A stretch of DNA of 64,000 bases from Hymenopellis radicata (lineage: Eukaryota; Basidiomycota; Agaricomycetes; Agaricales; Physalacriaceae): the NCBI GenBank assembly GCA_015501595.1, contig JADNRX010000177.1, positions 45,273 through 109,272 on the forward strand. The letters are read 5' to 3'. Made by a program: the position numbers and the translations under genes. The notes under the pieces were generated by a model. That model had not been told where the DNA came from. It saw only the letters and a program-made list of their open reading frames with translations, and ran no database searches. Shown one piece after another: positions 45,901 to 56,057 of the stretch (position 1 is the first letter of the stretch; every line of letters starts with the position of its first letter).

Positions 45901-46994
45901 GAGCCGCGACCCGTAGATGTATACCAGCTGAGCGCCTTTGCCAGTAATACATAAGTGGCGGCCCTACCCTGGGAACCTTCGGGCCCTCTAGTGTCCGTTC
46001 CTCTTACATACATACTGATATGGTACCTTGCCCTTGTTGTGTGAAAATTTTCTCGCAAGTACTGCGCCTGCGCGCGCCACTCTGTGCGGGTACCTCGCTG
46101 TCCGCGCACTTTGTTAACGTTTCAAAGTATTGGTTTATCGTAACAGGCGGACCGCTGCCGCTGCCGCTAGGCGCGCTCCTTAACGTCAATACGCGCCCAC
46201 ACGAGCTGTCGATCACGTCGTGCGCCACAATCGACAAGCGGTGGTGTACTGAATACCCTGGCAGCCGTCCTCTCCTCGAACAAAGCGCCAGAGCCAATAC
46301 ATCCCAGGCGCCCGACGTTCGCTCCGAGCTCCACCCCTTTCTCCTATGGCTCCTCTACACGATCGGTTACAGACACGTTTCCGCGATCGCAGACGCCACA
46401 CCGAAGCCCCACTCAAGAATGTCTCCTACTCCTTGTTAATCCTCTTGTAATTGAATAGATATCGTAATAATACACCAAATAAAACGAAAGCAGGCAAGCA
46501 AGCAACAGAAATCACCCCGTCCCCCTTTTATTCGTGGGCGAGGAAGGGGGTGGTAGAAGTAGAGATACACAAGATGAGATGAAATAAAGCGGGAAAAAAG
46601 GAGATGTAAAGAGCGTAGTGTCCTGGCAAAGGGTCCGAGCGAATGTACAGAGATAAGAAAAGAAAAAGAGGAAGGAACGTGGGGTAAGGAACGTCAGTAA
46701 GGATAGAGAGCGGTGGTGGTACATCAAAGTCCACGATAGATAGTCCAAGTCCGAGAGTCTAGCGAACAACAACGACGATAGCGATAGATGAGAAGAAAAG
46801 AGATTGAGATGGAAAAACGAAGATGGGAGGGAGTGGGGGTGTCTACGAAGGTGGCCTCTTTCGAGCTTTTGTTTTTAATCCGAGTCTGCTGTGGGGCCTT
46901 TTGAAGTAGTAGGAGGGAGAAACGGGGGGGAATGAACGAGTGTGCACGAGGCGGAGGGGGTATCATCCAATCCAAATATCATCCATCAACAGAA
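39965..46994. other. Seven-kilobase gene-poor stretch
   Basis: No confident gene. The best candidate is 41,089-41,308 on the plus strand: MATSSTTLLNVPSAHNLPVP through FLSGTYHAL, ending at a good donor (CTT/GTAAGT), with a possible downstream exon at 41,484-41,594 (MVAMTKLNIVSLAV). A frame at 43,235-43,388 (DAYFDLAFELDMYNSGTWYP) and one at 42,494-42,228 minus, with a hydrophobic C-terminus, are also possible. The 17-mer GATCGCTTCCGCGGAAT occurs near 42,755 (reverse) and 45,560 (forward), with a third core near 45,640. Confidence 0.4.
41089..41594 (+). CDS. Possible small two-exon gene, unknown
   Basis: A first exon from ATG 41,089 runs to a consensus donor at about 41,308. The polar peptide includes SYGILWTDLVKPIPPVGVEQ and YQYSYSRNAAVSRSF. 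A second exon after GAATTGCAG near 41,483 would end at 41,594. No known domain and no relative in the window. This is the best frame in the gene-poor stretch, but support is weak. Confidence 0.22.
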
Positions 46995-48361
46995 CTATTG
47001 CCCCTGCCCGCTGATATTCACCATGCCGCCCATACTGCTGACCATGCCGTTCCCGTTGACCATGCCTCCGCCGCGCATGCCAGTCCCGCTCCGTGGCCGG
47101 CCCACGTCCCAGTACCCACTGTTCCCGCCGCTCTGGGCATACCCGGTATTGCCTCCGCCGCCTCCGCCACCGCCATATGCCTGTTGGGACTGACTATGGT
47201 GGTGTAATGGAGCGCTATCGCTGCGTGCCCTGGCATACTTTTTACTGGGAGGCACGCCGTCAAGTGGAGATGACAGTGTCGAATGACTGTGGGCTATCTG
47301 TGGGATGCCGACACCCATGGGAGACTGATGGTGCAAATGCGGGTGGGGGGAGCCTGCGGTGCCATTGGCAGAAATGTGCTGCGGGACCCAGCTCGTGCTC
47401 GTGTCGATGCGTGGGCGCTTACGTTCTGGCTGTTCCCAGGGAGGCGGGCCAGAAACGTATATAGAGGGATTAGGCGACGTGCTGGAGGTTGTCGTAGAGG
47501 ACGGAGGTGGGGAGTCGTCAAGTGAGCCGATGGGTACGCCGACGGCGTCGGAGAGACGCGCGAGCATGTGGGTTAAGCGTTCGACCTTGCGCCGCTCGCT
47601 CTGGATGGTATCCCACATCCTGCGGTTCTCGTCGCGCATGGCGTTGAGCTGACTCGCGACTTCGCCGGGCAACTCGATACGGCCCTTGATGCCGCCGTCT
47701 GGTTCGAGGGCCTTGCGTTTAATTTCTTCGAGCAGGTCGGGGCGGCCGCGCAGAAACTTGTGGTGCGAAAACTCCCAGGTCTGCGAGTCGGTGGAGGTGC
47801 GCTGGGCGCGTGGGGTGCGGTTTATCTTGTGAAAGCCGTACATGTTGAGCTGGCGCACAAAGGAGGAAAAGTTGTTGTGCTTAAAGTGGGAGCCCAGGAT
47901 TGTCCGCGAGAACTCGCCTACTGACGATACGACAAAGGACGTGCCCAGCGACGTCCACGAGATGAACGGGGTCGATTTGGGGTCGGAAATCATTCTAAAC
48001 CGCGTCAGGTAAAGCAAAATGTGGCGTGCAAGACTTACTGGTACAGCTTGGTCACAAAGTTGTTGGTGGGGATCGGCTTGCCGGCGCCGAGGACGCCAAT
48101 CGCGCCGCCGCCGCTGCCGAGGGCGCTCATTCCTGGTGCCGAGTCCGGCGGTGTTGTGTCCCGGTCGGCGTCAACCGGGCTGGTTTCCATGCTCATGCCG
48201 TCGTCGAGCATCTCGTCCTTGCCGCTCACTGGAGAGACGGGCTGTGAATGGACAGATAGTCCAGAGAGATTAAGGGAAAGGTTTGGCGGGTTCTGGTGGT
48301 GGTGGTCAGGACTGCCCGCGGTGGACGATTGGGGAGCGCGAAAGTCGTAAGGATAGTCCAT
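46995..48361 (-). CDS. HSF-type DNA-binding transcription factor
   Basis: Start MDYPYDFRAPQSSTAG at 48,361. Exon 1 ends FVTKLYQ with a GTAAGT...TTTAG intron (about 48,034-47,990). Exon 2 continues the heat-shock-factor DNA-binding domain: ISWTSLGTSFVV, SHFKHNNFSSFVRQLNMYGF (helix 2-turn-recognition helix) and FSHHKFLRGRPDLLEEIKR. A heptad-like coiled coil follows (VASQLNAMRDENRRMWDTIQ, RKVERLTHMLARLSDAVG), expected to trimerise the protein. A Ser/Pro/His-rich region and a Gly-rich, low-complexity C-terminus end at 46,995. HSF-type factors bind inverted nGAAn repeats in stress promoters. Residues before the domain (about 1-95) are low complexity. Head-to-head with ATP4, 218 bp apart. Confidence 0.92.
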
Positions 48362-48579
48362 CGCGGGAGGAGGAGGGAGAGAGAGATGCGGACCGATGAG
48401 AAGGGAGCCACATGCTCAGGGAAAATAAAAAGAAGCTGTTACTTGATTATTTATTAATTTTATTTAATATATTTAATTCCGGAAGATGCCGCCGGCGCGC
48501 CTCTGTTTGGCCGGACCCGAGTGGACCATCGCCCTCCTTCCGCTTCGTCCCGTTCACCTTCTCGTCGTCACTGTCAACC
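48362..48579. promoter_or_regulatory. Divergent promoter between the HSF factor and ATP4
   Basis: The two start codons are 218 bp apart on opposite strands, so this interval must hold both promoters. It includes an AT-rich stretch (48,423-48,478, TTATTTATTAATTTTATTTAA). The decayed copy at 21.8 kb retains only about 65 bp on the ATP4 side, so the HSF half was not duplicated. Confidence 0.5.
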
Positions 48580-49409
48580 ATGTCTCTTGCCCGGGTGGCT
48601 TTGTCCACCGCCACACGCTCTATAAGGCCTGCTGCCGCCATCCAAGTGTGTACCATGCCCCGTCTCGCTGCCTCTACTGACTCTCCCAGGTCCGCCACTA
48701 CTCGACCCCCGACGAAAAAGCCAAACAGGCCATCGACAAGCTGCCTTCGTCGCCCGGAATCATCACAAAGACCGGCACCGCCCTCCTTGCCACCACTCTC
48801 TCTGCCGCCGCCATCTCCCAGGAACTCTATGTCGTCAACGAAGAGACCGTTCTCCTCGTCGGTACTGCCATCCTCCTAGTCTACCTTGGCAAGGTGTGTA
48901 TCCTTATTACGCCACATACACGCCTCTTACACGCTCCAGACTATCCGCGCGCCCTACGCCAACTGGGCACAGACCCAGATTGACAAAGTCCGCGGCGTGC
49001 TCAATGCCGCACGCGCCGAACACACTGCGTCCGTGACCAGCCGCATCGACGCCGTCGGCCAGATGAAGGACGTTGGTGCCGTAACCGCCGCGCTCTTTGC
49101 TCTCTCCAAGGAGACTGCGACGCTCGAGGCCCAGGCGTTTGAGCAGAAGCAGAAAGTCGTTTTGGCTGCAGAGCTCAAGGGTGTTCTCGACTCTTGGGTA
49201 CGCTATGAGCAGGGCGTCAGGGAGAGTGAGCAGGCCGATCTCACCAAGACCATCATTGCGAACGCCATGAAGAGCATCGGCGATCCCAAGATGCAGAGGG
49301 ACGTTCTCGCTGAGGCTGTTGCTGAAGTTGAGCGTAAGTATGCTTTTATTTCCAACTCTTAACTTGACTGACGCGTTGAATAGGCATGGTCAAGGCTAAG
49401 ACTGTTTAG
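48580..49409 (+). CDS. ATP4: Mitochondrial ATP synthase subunit b (subunit 4)
   Basis: Part of the peripheral stalk of F1Fo ATP synthase in the inner mitochondrial membrane. Four exons: 48,580-48,645, 48,690-48,893, 48,940-49,333 and 49,384-49,409 give 229 residues, near the usual fungal length. The start MSLARVALSTATRSIRPAAA is a basic, hydroxylated mitochondrial presequence. Residues 45-90 carry two hydrophobic segments (TGTALLATTLSAAAISQEL and ETVLLVGTAILLVYLG), matching the two membrane helices of the family. A long charged stalk helix follows (TQIDKVRGVLNAARAEHTAS, KDVGAVTAALFALSKETATL, FEQKQKVVLAAELKGVLDSW), ending MVKAKTV. All introns are GT-AG, 44-50 nt. A start-less copy lies at 20,999-21,775. 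Confidence 0.93.
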
Positions 49410-49588
49410 TACACCATATAATACGAATAACATCAACTTGCAAGCGAGTGACCGTGTGTGTGACAAGTTCTAAGGCGATGCCGTCGGGCAGGGATCTTAA
49501 CCTCGCTTGCGAGCTGTGGCTGCGCTGCAGGGACCGCCCGGTGGCGCTGATAGTCGTAAAGGCGTGTTCTTTAGTGTCCGCAACACGC

Positions 49589-51714
49589 TTACGTTGTTTA
49601 GCGGTATCGTAACCCACTACAGCGATATCGGTGGTTTTTTCCTTTGATTGGCGTTCTTGAGGACTGCGTGTATCCATTGACCGATTTCTAACTAGAGACT
49701 TGTGGCTTAACAGTTTCATGGACCTATGCATTTGAGTTTCCGCGTTTTTTTATCGAGATGGAAACGAATATTCGTTTTCAGTGGGTGCTTGTTTACATGG
49801 GATCATTTGGTGGCGCTGATGGAGTCGCAAGGGTCTGGTGCGTATTCGCAGCATGGACACGTCGTCTAGCGGATACGTGAACCAGGTGAACCATGTGACA
49901 ACATTCATCTTGGCATGGAGCTGCGTCTTTCTCACCTTCAATTCGACAGTGCACGACTCATGAGATTATTGTGCAGTGCATGCTGGGACTCGTAGCGTAA
50001 TGGCTACACGGCTCATGTGTGGTAGTGAAAGTAACTGTTTGGATGTTCGGCCTTTTGTATCTTGCTGGGGAAGTGCGATGTGCTGAGGGTCACATCATTT
50101 CCGTGGTACGTGGTGGTTTATTCGTCAAAGCAGCCTCTGGATCCTATCTTCACCACACGGCGGTGGGTGTTGGAAGCGATGCGTTGTCTAACGGTAACGT
50201 AGACCTCTGACTAAAAGCGGTGCAAGAATTGCTGCCTTTTTGGCTTGTTTGGTAAATATGGCCTCTTTTCCTCACCATCCGCCTCGAGCTGCGGCTGCGC
50301 TGATAGTCGTGTGTTTAGTGTCCGCTACACGGATACGTTTTCTAGCGGTAGCGTAACCCAATTCAAACGCTGTGTTGAGTCTTTTTTCCTTGTGATTGGT
50401 GTTCTGTCGTTTCTTGGGGGGACTGCGTGTATTCATTGACCGACGTCCAACTAGGGACATGTGGTTTAACGGTTTCATGTATCTTTGACCCAACAACATT
50501 ACCCCGTCTTTTTATCGAGATGTACTAGATGCTCGATGTTTTCAGTGGGGTATGTTGAGGTCTTCCGTGTACACATGGGTGCTGATAAGTAGTCCCAAGG
50601 GCGTGGTGCGCATTCGCAGCCTGGACACGTCGTCTAGCGGATACGTGAACCAATAGGCGGTAAGGCGGGCAGAAGTATTAATTTTGGTATGCATTTACCT
50701 TCAATTCGACAGTGCACGACTCATGAGATTATCGCCATGCAGTGCATGCTGGGATTCATAGCCTAATGGCTACGGGGCTCACTGAGGGAATGGATTCATG
50801 GAACTTTTGGTTCAGCCTCTTGTATCTTGCTAGGACAGTATAGTTATAGTGCGATTTGCTGAAGGCCACATCATTCCGTGGTACGTCCGGTGTTCTGGTA
50901 GTGGTGGTTTATTCGACAACAGCCTGCGCCGCAAACTCTGGATGCTAATACCACAACACGACTGCATTGGAAGGGCTACGTTGTCCAGCGGTAACGCAGG
51001 CCTCTGATTCACCTATGACACTATCGTTTTGAGACTTTTTGGCTTGTTCGGTAAATATGGCCTCTTGGAACGCCCTTTATCATGGATTCGGCGTGTTTAG
51101 TGTCCGCTACATGGATACGTTGTCTAGCGGTAGCGTAACCCACTAAACGGTGTCATGTTGTAAAATGTCCTTTTTTCCCTTTGATTGTTATTGAGGACTG
51201 TGTTTATTCATTGACCGATTCTAACTAGGGCTTGACCGTTTCATATGCACCGTTTTTAACGAAGTGTACGGCCGGTAGGAATGTATGTTCACTTCGGGGT
51301 TGACCTACTTGTGGGGCTGGTAGTTGTACAGGTGTGGTGCGCATTCACAGCCTGGACAGTGGACACGTCGTCTAGTGGATGCGTGGACAAGTAAGTACAA
51401 TAGGGACAAATTGTTATTTTGGTTTCTTTCTTAACTTCAATTCGACAGTGGAGGACGACTGACGAGATTATTGTGCGCATGCTGAGACTCGTAACTTGAT
51501 GGCTACGCGGCTCATCATGGTATTTACAAAATGTCTCCAGTGAGACGTGCTGATGGTCACATCATTCTGTGGTACGTCCGGCCTTCTTGCAGTGGTGGTT
51601 TATTCGTTAGTCAAGACTCTTTTGATACCGAGCAGCAGCGCACTAGCCTGCGCTGCAAGCTAATCTCACTACACGACTGCATTGGAAGGGCTACGTTGTC
51701 CAGCGGTAACGTAG
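49589..51714 (+). repeat. D-arm-like hairpin array, copy B (three units)
   Basis: Three tandem units of about 715-800 bp. Each has up to five stem-loops in fixed order. Unit 1: H1 49,589-49,612, H2 about 49,697-49,720 (weak), H3 49,858-49,879, H4 49,992-50,007, H5 50,181-50,200. Unit 2: H1 50,334-50,355, H2 50,458-50,479, H3 50,626-50,647, H4 50,759-50,772, H5 50,977-50,998. Unit 3: H1 51,116-51,137, H2 decayed, H3 51,364-51,385, H4 decayed, H5 51,691-51,714 (7-bp perfect stem). Stems differ (TACG, CATG, CACGT, GTAGC, CTACGTT) while the loop core (TCTAGCGG, TTTAACGG, CCTAATGG, TCCAGCGG) is shared. It resembles a tRNA D-arm, but no full tRNA folds. Confidence 0.8.
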
Positions 51715-51719
51715 ACCTC

Positions 51720-52110
51720 TGTGAGTGCCGGTGACGGTTTTTCGAGACTTTTTGGCTTGTTCAGAAAATATGCCCTCTTTGCCGAACGCGGTTTCTCATG
51801 GATTCATCACCATCCACTCGTCTCAGACTTGAGTTTCACGCTCTCCTTCCAGCTCAACATCATGACAGTCGACGCTTCTCAACTCTCGGAAGGACTCGAG
51901 TCCCTCGACATCGGTCTCCACCCGGTTCGCATGCTTCCCCGGGATATCATCGGCCACATAAGTATGCGACCTCGACATCGAAGACTTGCAGAGCGGTGTC
52001 CGGTCCCTTCGTCTCGCTTTGGCCGAAGGGAATATTCAAGACGCTGTCAATTCGTCAGGCACGTCCCTTAAGTGGTGGAGCTACTTATGACGATACTGCG
52101 AGCTTCCGGC
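51720..52110 (+). pseudogene. Truncated F-box relic
   Basis: Starts right after the last hairpin. Reads LSFQLNIMTVDASQLSEGLE, SLDIGLHPVRMLPRDIIGHI, a close match to the coiled coil/F-box region of the gene at 52,434. Then, after a deletion, GIFKTLSIRQARPLSGGAT matches that gene's C-terminal VFKTLSI region. The same relic is at 18,890-19,335. Likely the remains of an older tandem copy. Confidence 0.6.
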
Positions 52111-52433
52111 GGTTATATGTGTCCCCGTTGTCTTCTCACTTCCATCCCCATCGTGTAAGGTTCTGACTGCGTGTGCCCATCGCGGTCATGGTGACATGCG
52201 TCACAAGCGCACATGTTTTCTTTTCGATCATTCGTCACTTGCTCTCAACCACGACACACTTCCAACCACAATCCTTCCGATTGGTCGACGATTGGAGGAA
52301 TACCTTGCTTGCCCCGGCCCATTCAGCGTTTACTTCGTGTTCTTGTGTGCGCCACGGTTGCAGGATCGAGTTACATCAAAGCTGTAAGGCTTCCTCTTTC
52401 TGGAGGGCACAATTTTAACAATTTGGTCACATA

Positions 52434-54050
52434 GTGTCTTCACCTGCCTGTATCGCTCTCATGGAATTGAATTCTTCTCCTTCCACGTTTAATATCCTAT
52501 CAACCACCCACTCTCTTATCCGCCACTTGATTGGTGGCAATCTAGCGCCAAGTGATGATGAGCATACCACTCTCGCTGCGTGCCGCGAAAAGAGCCGTGT
52601 CCGTCTTGCATCCTTAAATGATACGATTGAGGCCATGAAGGCCCAGCTCGCCGTCATGACGGAGGATGCATCTCAACTTTCAAAAGAACTCGAGGTCCTC
52701 GATATGGTCCTCCACCCAGCCCGCAGTCTTCCCCACGAAATCATTCAGCACATATGCCAGCTCGCTATGGAGGACCTCCAGAGCCCGTCGCTTGAAGCGC
52801 TGGCATCCCCGGACATTATTGACTCCTTATCCATGCGACACCCGTCGTGGGTATGCGCGCAAGTATGTCGTCGGTGGCGGAATGTCATCTTGAATAATCC
52901 GCAGTGTTGGACTGGTGTGATCCTTTCATTCGACAAGGGCATGACGCCGTTGAAGTTATCGCTTCTCCTTGTTGACATGATGGCACGTACCAGAGGTCTC
53001 CCTCTGTCGATCGCGCTTCATAGCCGTAAACCCATCCCATTCCCGGCCCTGCCGACTCTCCTTCAGAGCTGCTCCCGCTGGAAGCATGCTACTTTGTCCC
53101 TCAAGATGAGCGATTTCAGGCTGCTCTCGGAAATGAAGCATGCTTTCGGTGAATTACGCACCTTGCAGCTGGATATTCACGAACCCCCACCGTTGTCAAC
53201 GCTGGAGCTGCCGATTGATACTTTTTCGGAAGCACATCGCTTATACAGTCTCAAGATAGTCCACGACGTAACACCCTTCTTCCATTTGGGACGGCATCGA
53301 ATACAGAGGTTCACTCATCAGGGAAGTCAACATGCCCTTTCCATCGCGGAAGCCCACGGGATTCTCGTACGGATGAGCTCGATCAGAGTCGCCGATATAA
53401 CCCTGGCGCGCTCCTCATTGTTCATGCCTCCACCTACCTTAGATGCCGCCATCCTGCCTGATTTGTGTACTCTAACATTACACGATGGACCTTTCCATCC
53501 CAATGCTCATATTTTGTGCATCAGATCCTTCCTGCAAACCCTACACCTCCCCAACCTTACTTCCCTCACACTCGACATGCAGTCTGTATCACCGTTGACT
53601 AATCTTCAAGGCGGCGGTGCATCCATTCTCAATCTCTCACTTTCTGTTCAGAACTTTGGACCCCGGGACTCTAGAGCACTAAGGCAACTCCTTGTATACG
53701 CACCCTCGACGCAGCATTTCGTGCTGCACGTACAGACAGATCTAGATTTGGAGCTGGTCTTCTCCCGGACAAAGGATGCTTTTATGGAGTTGCCGATCCA
53801 CAGCCTGACATTCACTGGTGGAGGGTCCGTTACCATGTCGCAGACGAGCGGTGTTAGTTTAGCGGGTAACGCTTTCTCGGCGCTTTGGAGCAATGGAGTA
53901 TTCAAGACGCTATCTATTCATTCGGCGAGTTTCGTGGGCAAACAAGCGATGACGACGCTGAGAGGCCTTGTCAAGAAGGGATTGGTACTAGACATGAGAG
54001 ATGCAAATGGTTCTTCCTGGAGGCTCGACTGTGGCGAGGTCGATTGCTGA
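52434..54050 (+). CDS. F-box/LRR-like protein, 538 residues
   Basis: Single open frame from MSSPACIALMELNSSPS to LDCGEVDC-stop. Residues 45-85 form a predicted coiled coil (REKSRVRLASLNDTIEAMKA, MTEDASQLSKELEVLDMV), typical of agaricomycete F-box-like proteins. The F-box follows (SLPHEIIQHICQLAMEDLQ ... VCAQVCRRWRNVILNNPQCW, residues ~97-162). The rest is irregular leucine-rich repeats (HAFGELRTLQLDIHEPPP, LHLPNLTSLTLDM, ASILNLSLSVQNFG). It probably serves as the substrate receptor of an SCF ubiquitin ligase, target unknown. A frameshifted copy is at 17,014-18,636, so this one appears to be the maintained copy. Intronless. Confidence 0.85.
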   Translation: MSSPACIALMELNSSPSTFNILSTTHSLIRHLIGGNLAPSDDEHTTLAACREKSRVRLASLNDTIEAMKAQLAVMTEDASQLSKELEVLDMVLHPARSLPHEIIQHICQLAMEDLQSPSLEALASPDIIDSLSMRHPSWVCAQVCRRWRNVILNNPQCWTGVILSFDKGMTPLKLSLLLVDMMARTRGLPLSIALHSRKPIPFPALPTLLQSCSRWKHATLSLKMSDFRLLSEMKHAFGELRTLQLDIHEPPPLSTLELPIDTFSEAHRLYSLKIVHDVTPFFHLGRHRIQRFTHQGSQHALSIAEAHGILVRMSSIRVADITLARSSLFMPPPTLDAAILPDLCTLTLHDGPFHPNAHILCIRSFLQTLHLPNLTSLTLDMQSVSPLTNLQGGGASILNLSLSVQNFGPRDSRALRQLLVYAPSTQHFVLHVQTDLDLELVFSRTKDAFMELPIHSLTFTGGGSVTMSQTSGVSLAGNAFSALWSNGVFKTLSIHSASFVGKQAMTTLRGLVKKGLVLDMRDANGSSWRLDCGEVDC

Positions 54051-54641
54051 GGGTTCAATTCACTGGCATTTTCATTTTCCGTTTCTCGTGTTGTCAACTA
54101 CTTCTTCATATTATGTATTCTTGTTAGAGTACGGTCAGCCTAGCTTCTGAACATTTCAAGTCTTCGTTCTCTTTCCACTCTCTCCATCCTGCCCTTCGTG
54201 CAGGGCTCAGTGTATGTTACTTCGTGCTCTTGATTGTCTTTCTACTCTGTAATGCTATCATACCACTCATCATTAGGAGACTGACCTAGAACACGTCGAC
54301 TAAACATTGAAGAAATGTTGGGCTTGCAATCGACGATGGTCCCTTGATATGGAGTCAATTGTTCTCCTCGGCATCCATACCGTTTGCGTAGAGCAGATCT
54401 GCGCGAGGCGCAGATGCCCAGAGGGTGGACTCTGACTCCTGCACCCGGCGAACGCAAGGTATATCTACGAATAAGTAGGTCTGCGAACACGTTTTGAGGG
54501 CAACAATGCCGGCGTTCTTTTGCTCCCCGCATGAAGCGGCCCCTGTTAGCATGACTCCTGATTGGACTTCTTTTGTTCCCTTTTCAAACAAAGAGAATGA
54601 TCGTTATTTAACCAGCGCTTACACGTTCGATACTGCCAACC
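54051..54641. other. Intergenic stretch, right end of the duplicated block
   Basis: Homology with the block at 16.8 kb ends near 54,290. The remainder has no recognisable gene. A minus-strand frame at 54,532-54,242 is short and has no family features. Confidence 0.4.
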
Positions 54642-55338
54642 ATGTCTTCTCAAGCCATACCTTCGCACCAATTCACGCTCGTTCACGCCGAGTCTGAAAG
54701 CCCGGACGACGACACGTCTTCTGCGGACCACTTGGAGCAGCCTGCATACATAAGGCTAGCGGATGACGGTTATCCCGAGCATCCGTTCCACTGTGCGCAT
54801 ACCAGATTTCACCCGGACCTAGTACGACGCCTTTTTACTTCAATGATGATATTAAAACTTGGACGCACCGTGTAGATACGCAACCTGGAATATCACCTCG
54901 GATATCCAGCTCCGGGCATGCTAAATCTGGACAAGCACATCAACGCTGGGCCATGTGCGTACATGTGTTTGTTCAATATCAACGCGACAGCTTACCATCT
55001 TTGTAGTTGGCGCGATATTTCACACTCCCATCAGTCGAGATTTTCGTCATCGTCACCCGGGCGATGCTGGCCAGTCTTCTTCTTCCCAACGATTTGCTCC
55101 TTACACACCGAAGGCGGGCCCGTCCAGGCCTAGGAAGCGGAATAGAGAAGTGGCTGAGCTGCAGCAGTATACACGGGAGATCCTAGAGGGGCCGGAAAGA
55201 AAACGTAAAAGGCGTGTTGGGCAGAAAGTTCGGAGTCGCGCAGCGAAGACGCAGCCTGCTAACGCGGCTGGACCATCGAAATCAACGCGGTCACAGGGTT
55301 CGACGGGGGCAAAGGAAAGAGACGCAGATGATGTATAA
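54642..55338 (+). CDS. Small basic protein, probably nuclear, unknown family
   Basis: Start MSSQAIPSHQFTLVHAESES at 54,642. Exon 1 (54,642-54,821) ends HPDL at donor GTACGA. The acceptor TGTAG leads to exon 2 (54,876 on) with RNLEYHLGYPAPGMLNLDKH, ending near donor GTGCGT at about 54,954. Exon 3, after TTTGTAG near 55,007, reads GAIFHTPISRDFRHRHPGDA and SSQRFAPYTPKAGPSRP, then a strongly basic region (EGPERKRKRRVGQKVRSRAA). It stops at 55,338. The basic clusters look like bipartite nuclear localisation signals. About 190 residues. No domain recognised; splice choices fit phase but are my inference. Confidence 0.5.
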
Positions 55339-56057
55339 CTGGTACTAGTAGTCAGGACTATTGAAGTCAGTCGACGATGTCGCACCAGATTCGTGAATGC
55401 ATGGCATGCTTCCATCCCTTGTAAACTGGCGAAGCAGACCTTATAAATGTCGCGTCAAAATCGTTTTGAAAAGCATATCTCTCTTAAGTAGAGCGACGCC
55501 ATCAACGGGCTCCCCAACAGTGGATGTGGGCTCTGGTCAGACTTTTTGAGGCTGACCTGAAGTAGAGAGGCGCGGATATCGGGCCGGCTAGCCGCCACTT
55601 TCTTCCTGCCTCTGTGACGAGTTTATTTTTTTGGTTTCGCGCTCTAGAAGTTGGCCGCCGTTCGTGGATTTCTCCGATATCGACCCAGTATGGGTGCTCT
55701 CGGTATGAACTAGATGTGCCTTCAGAAGCTATGGTCGTCTTTTTCAGTAGGCTGACACGTAGGCCGTTTAGGCGGACTTCAGTGCGTTACTTCTGCACTC
55801 TGTTTCGGGTAACTACATGCATATCAGTACCGTGGTGCTTGACGCTGACATTGATTTACAGCGTCCGACTGATATAAAAATGAGGAGGCTATGTTTTCGG
55901 CATCCCCCGACTCTTTTCATGACTCGTGTGATCGCAGACATCCTCCTCTCTTTTGCCGTCACTGCTAAGCATGTCATTTCTATACTGGCTCAGGCATCTG
56001 TTCATCAGCGAACTCGCCTCTGGCTCTTTCAAGTCCGCCGCGTTATCCACGAACACC
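55339..56057. other. Intergenic stretch upstream of an F-box gene
   Basis: Contains the promoter and any 5' leader of the gene at 56,058. An in-frame upstream ATG at 55,953 would add 35 residues (MPSLLSMSFLYWLRHLF...). I prefer 56,058 because F-box genes of this type start just before the LPQEILDLI motif. Confidence 0.4.

Noticed and set aside
45007..46440. Several 80-140-residue frames in the gene-poor region as genes
   Set aside because: They overlap on both strands, lack splice signals and family features, and have composition like surrounding non-coding sequence.
47018..48350. Frames overlapping the HSF factor on both strands
   Set aside because: They are shadows of the HSF exons and of the low-complexity Gly/Ser/Pro C-terminus.
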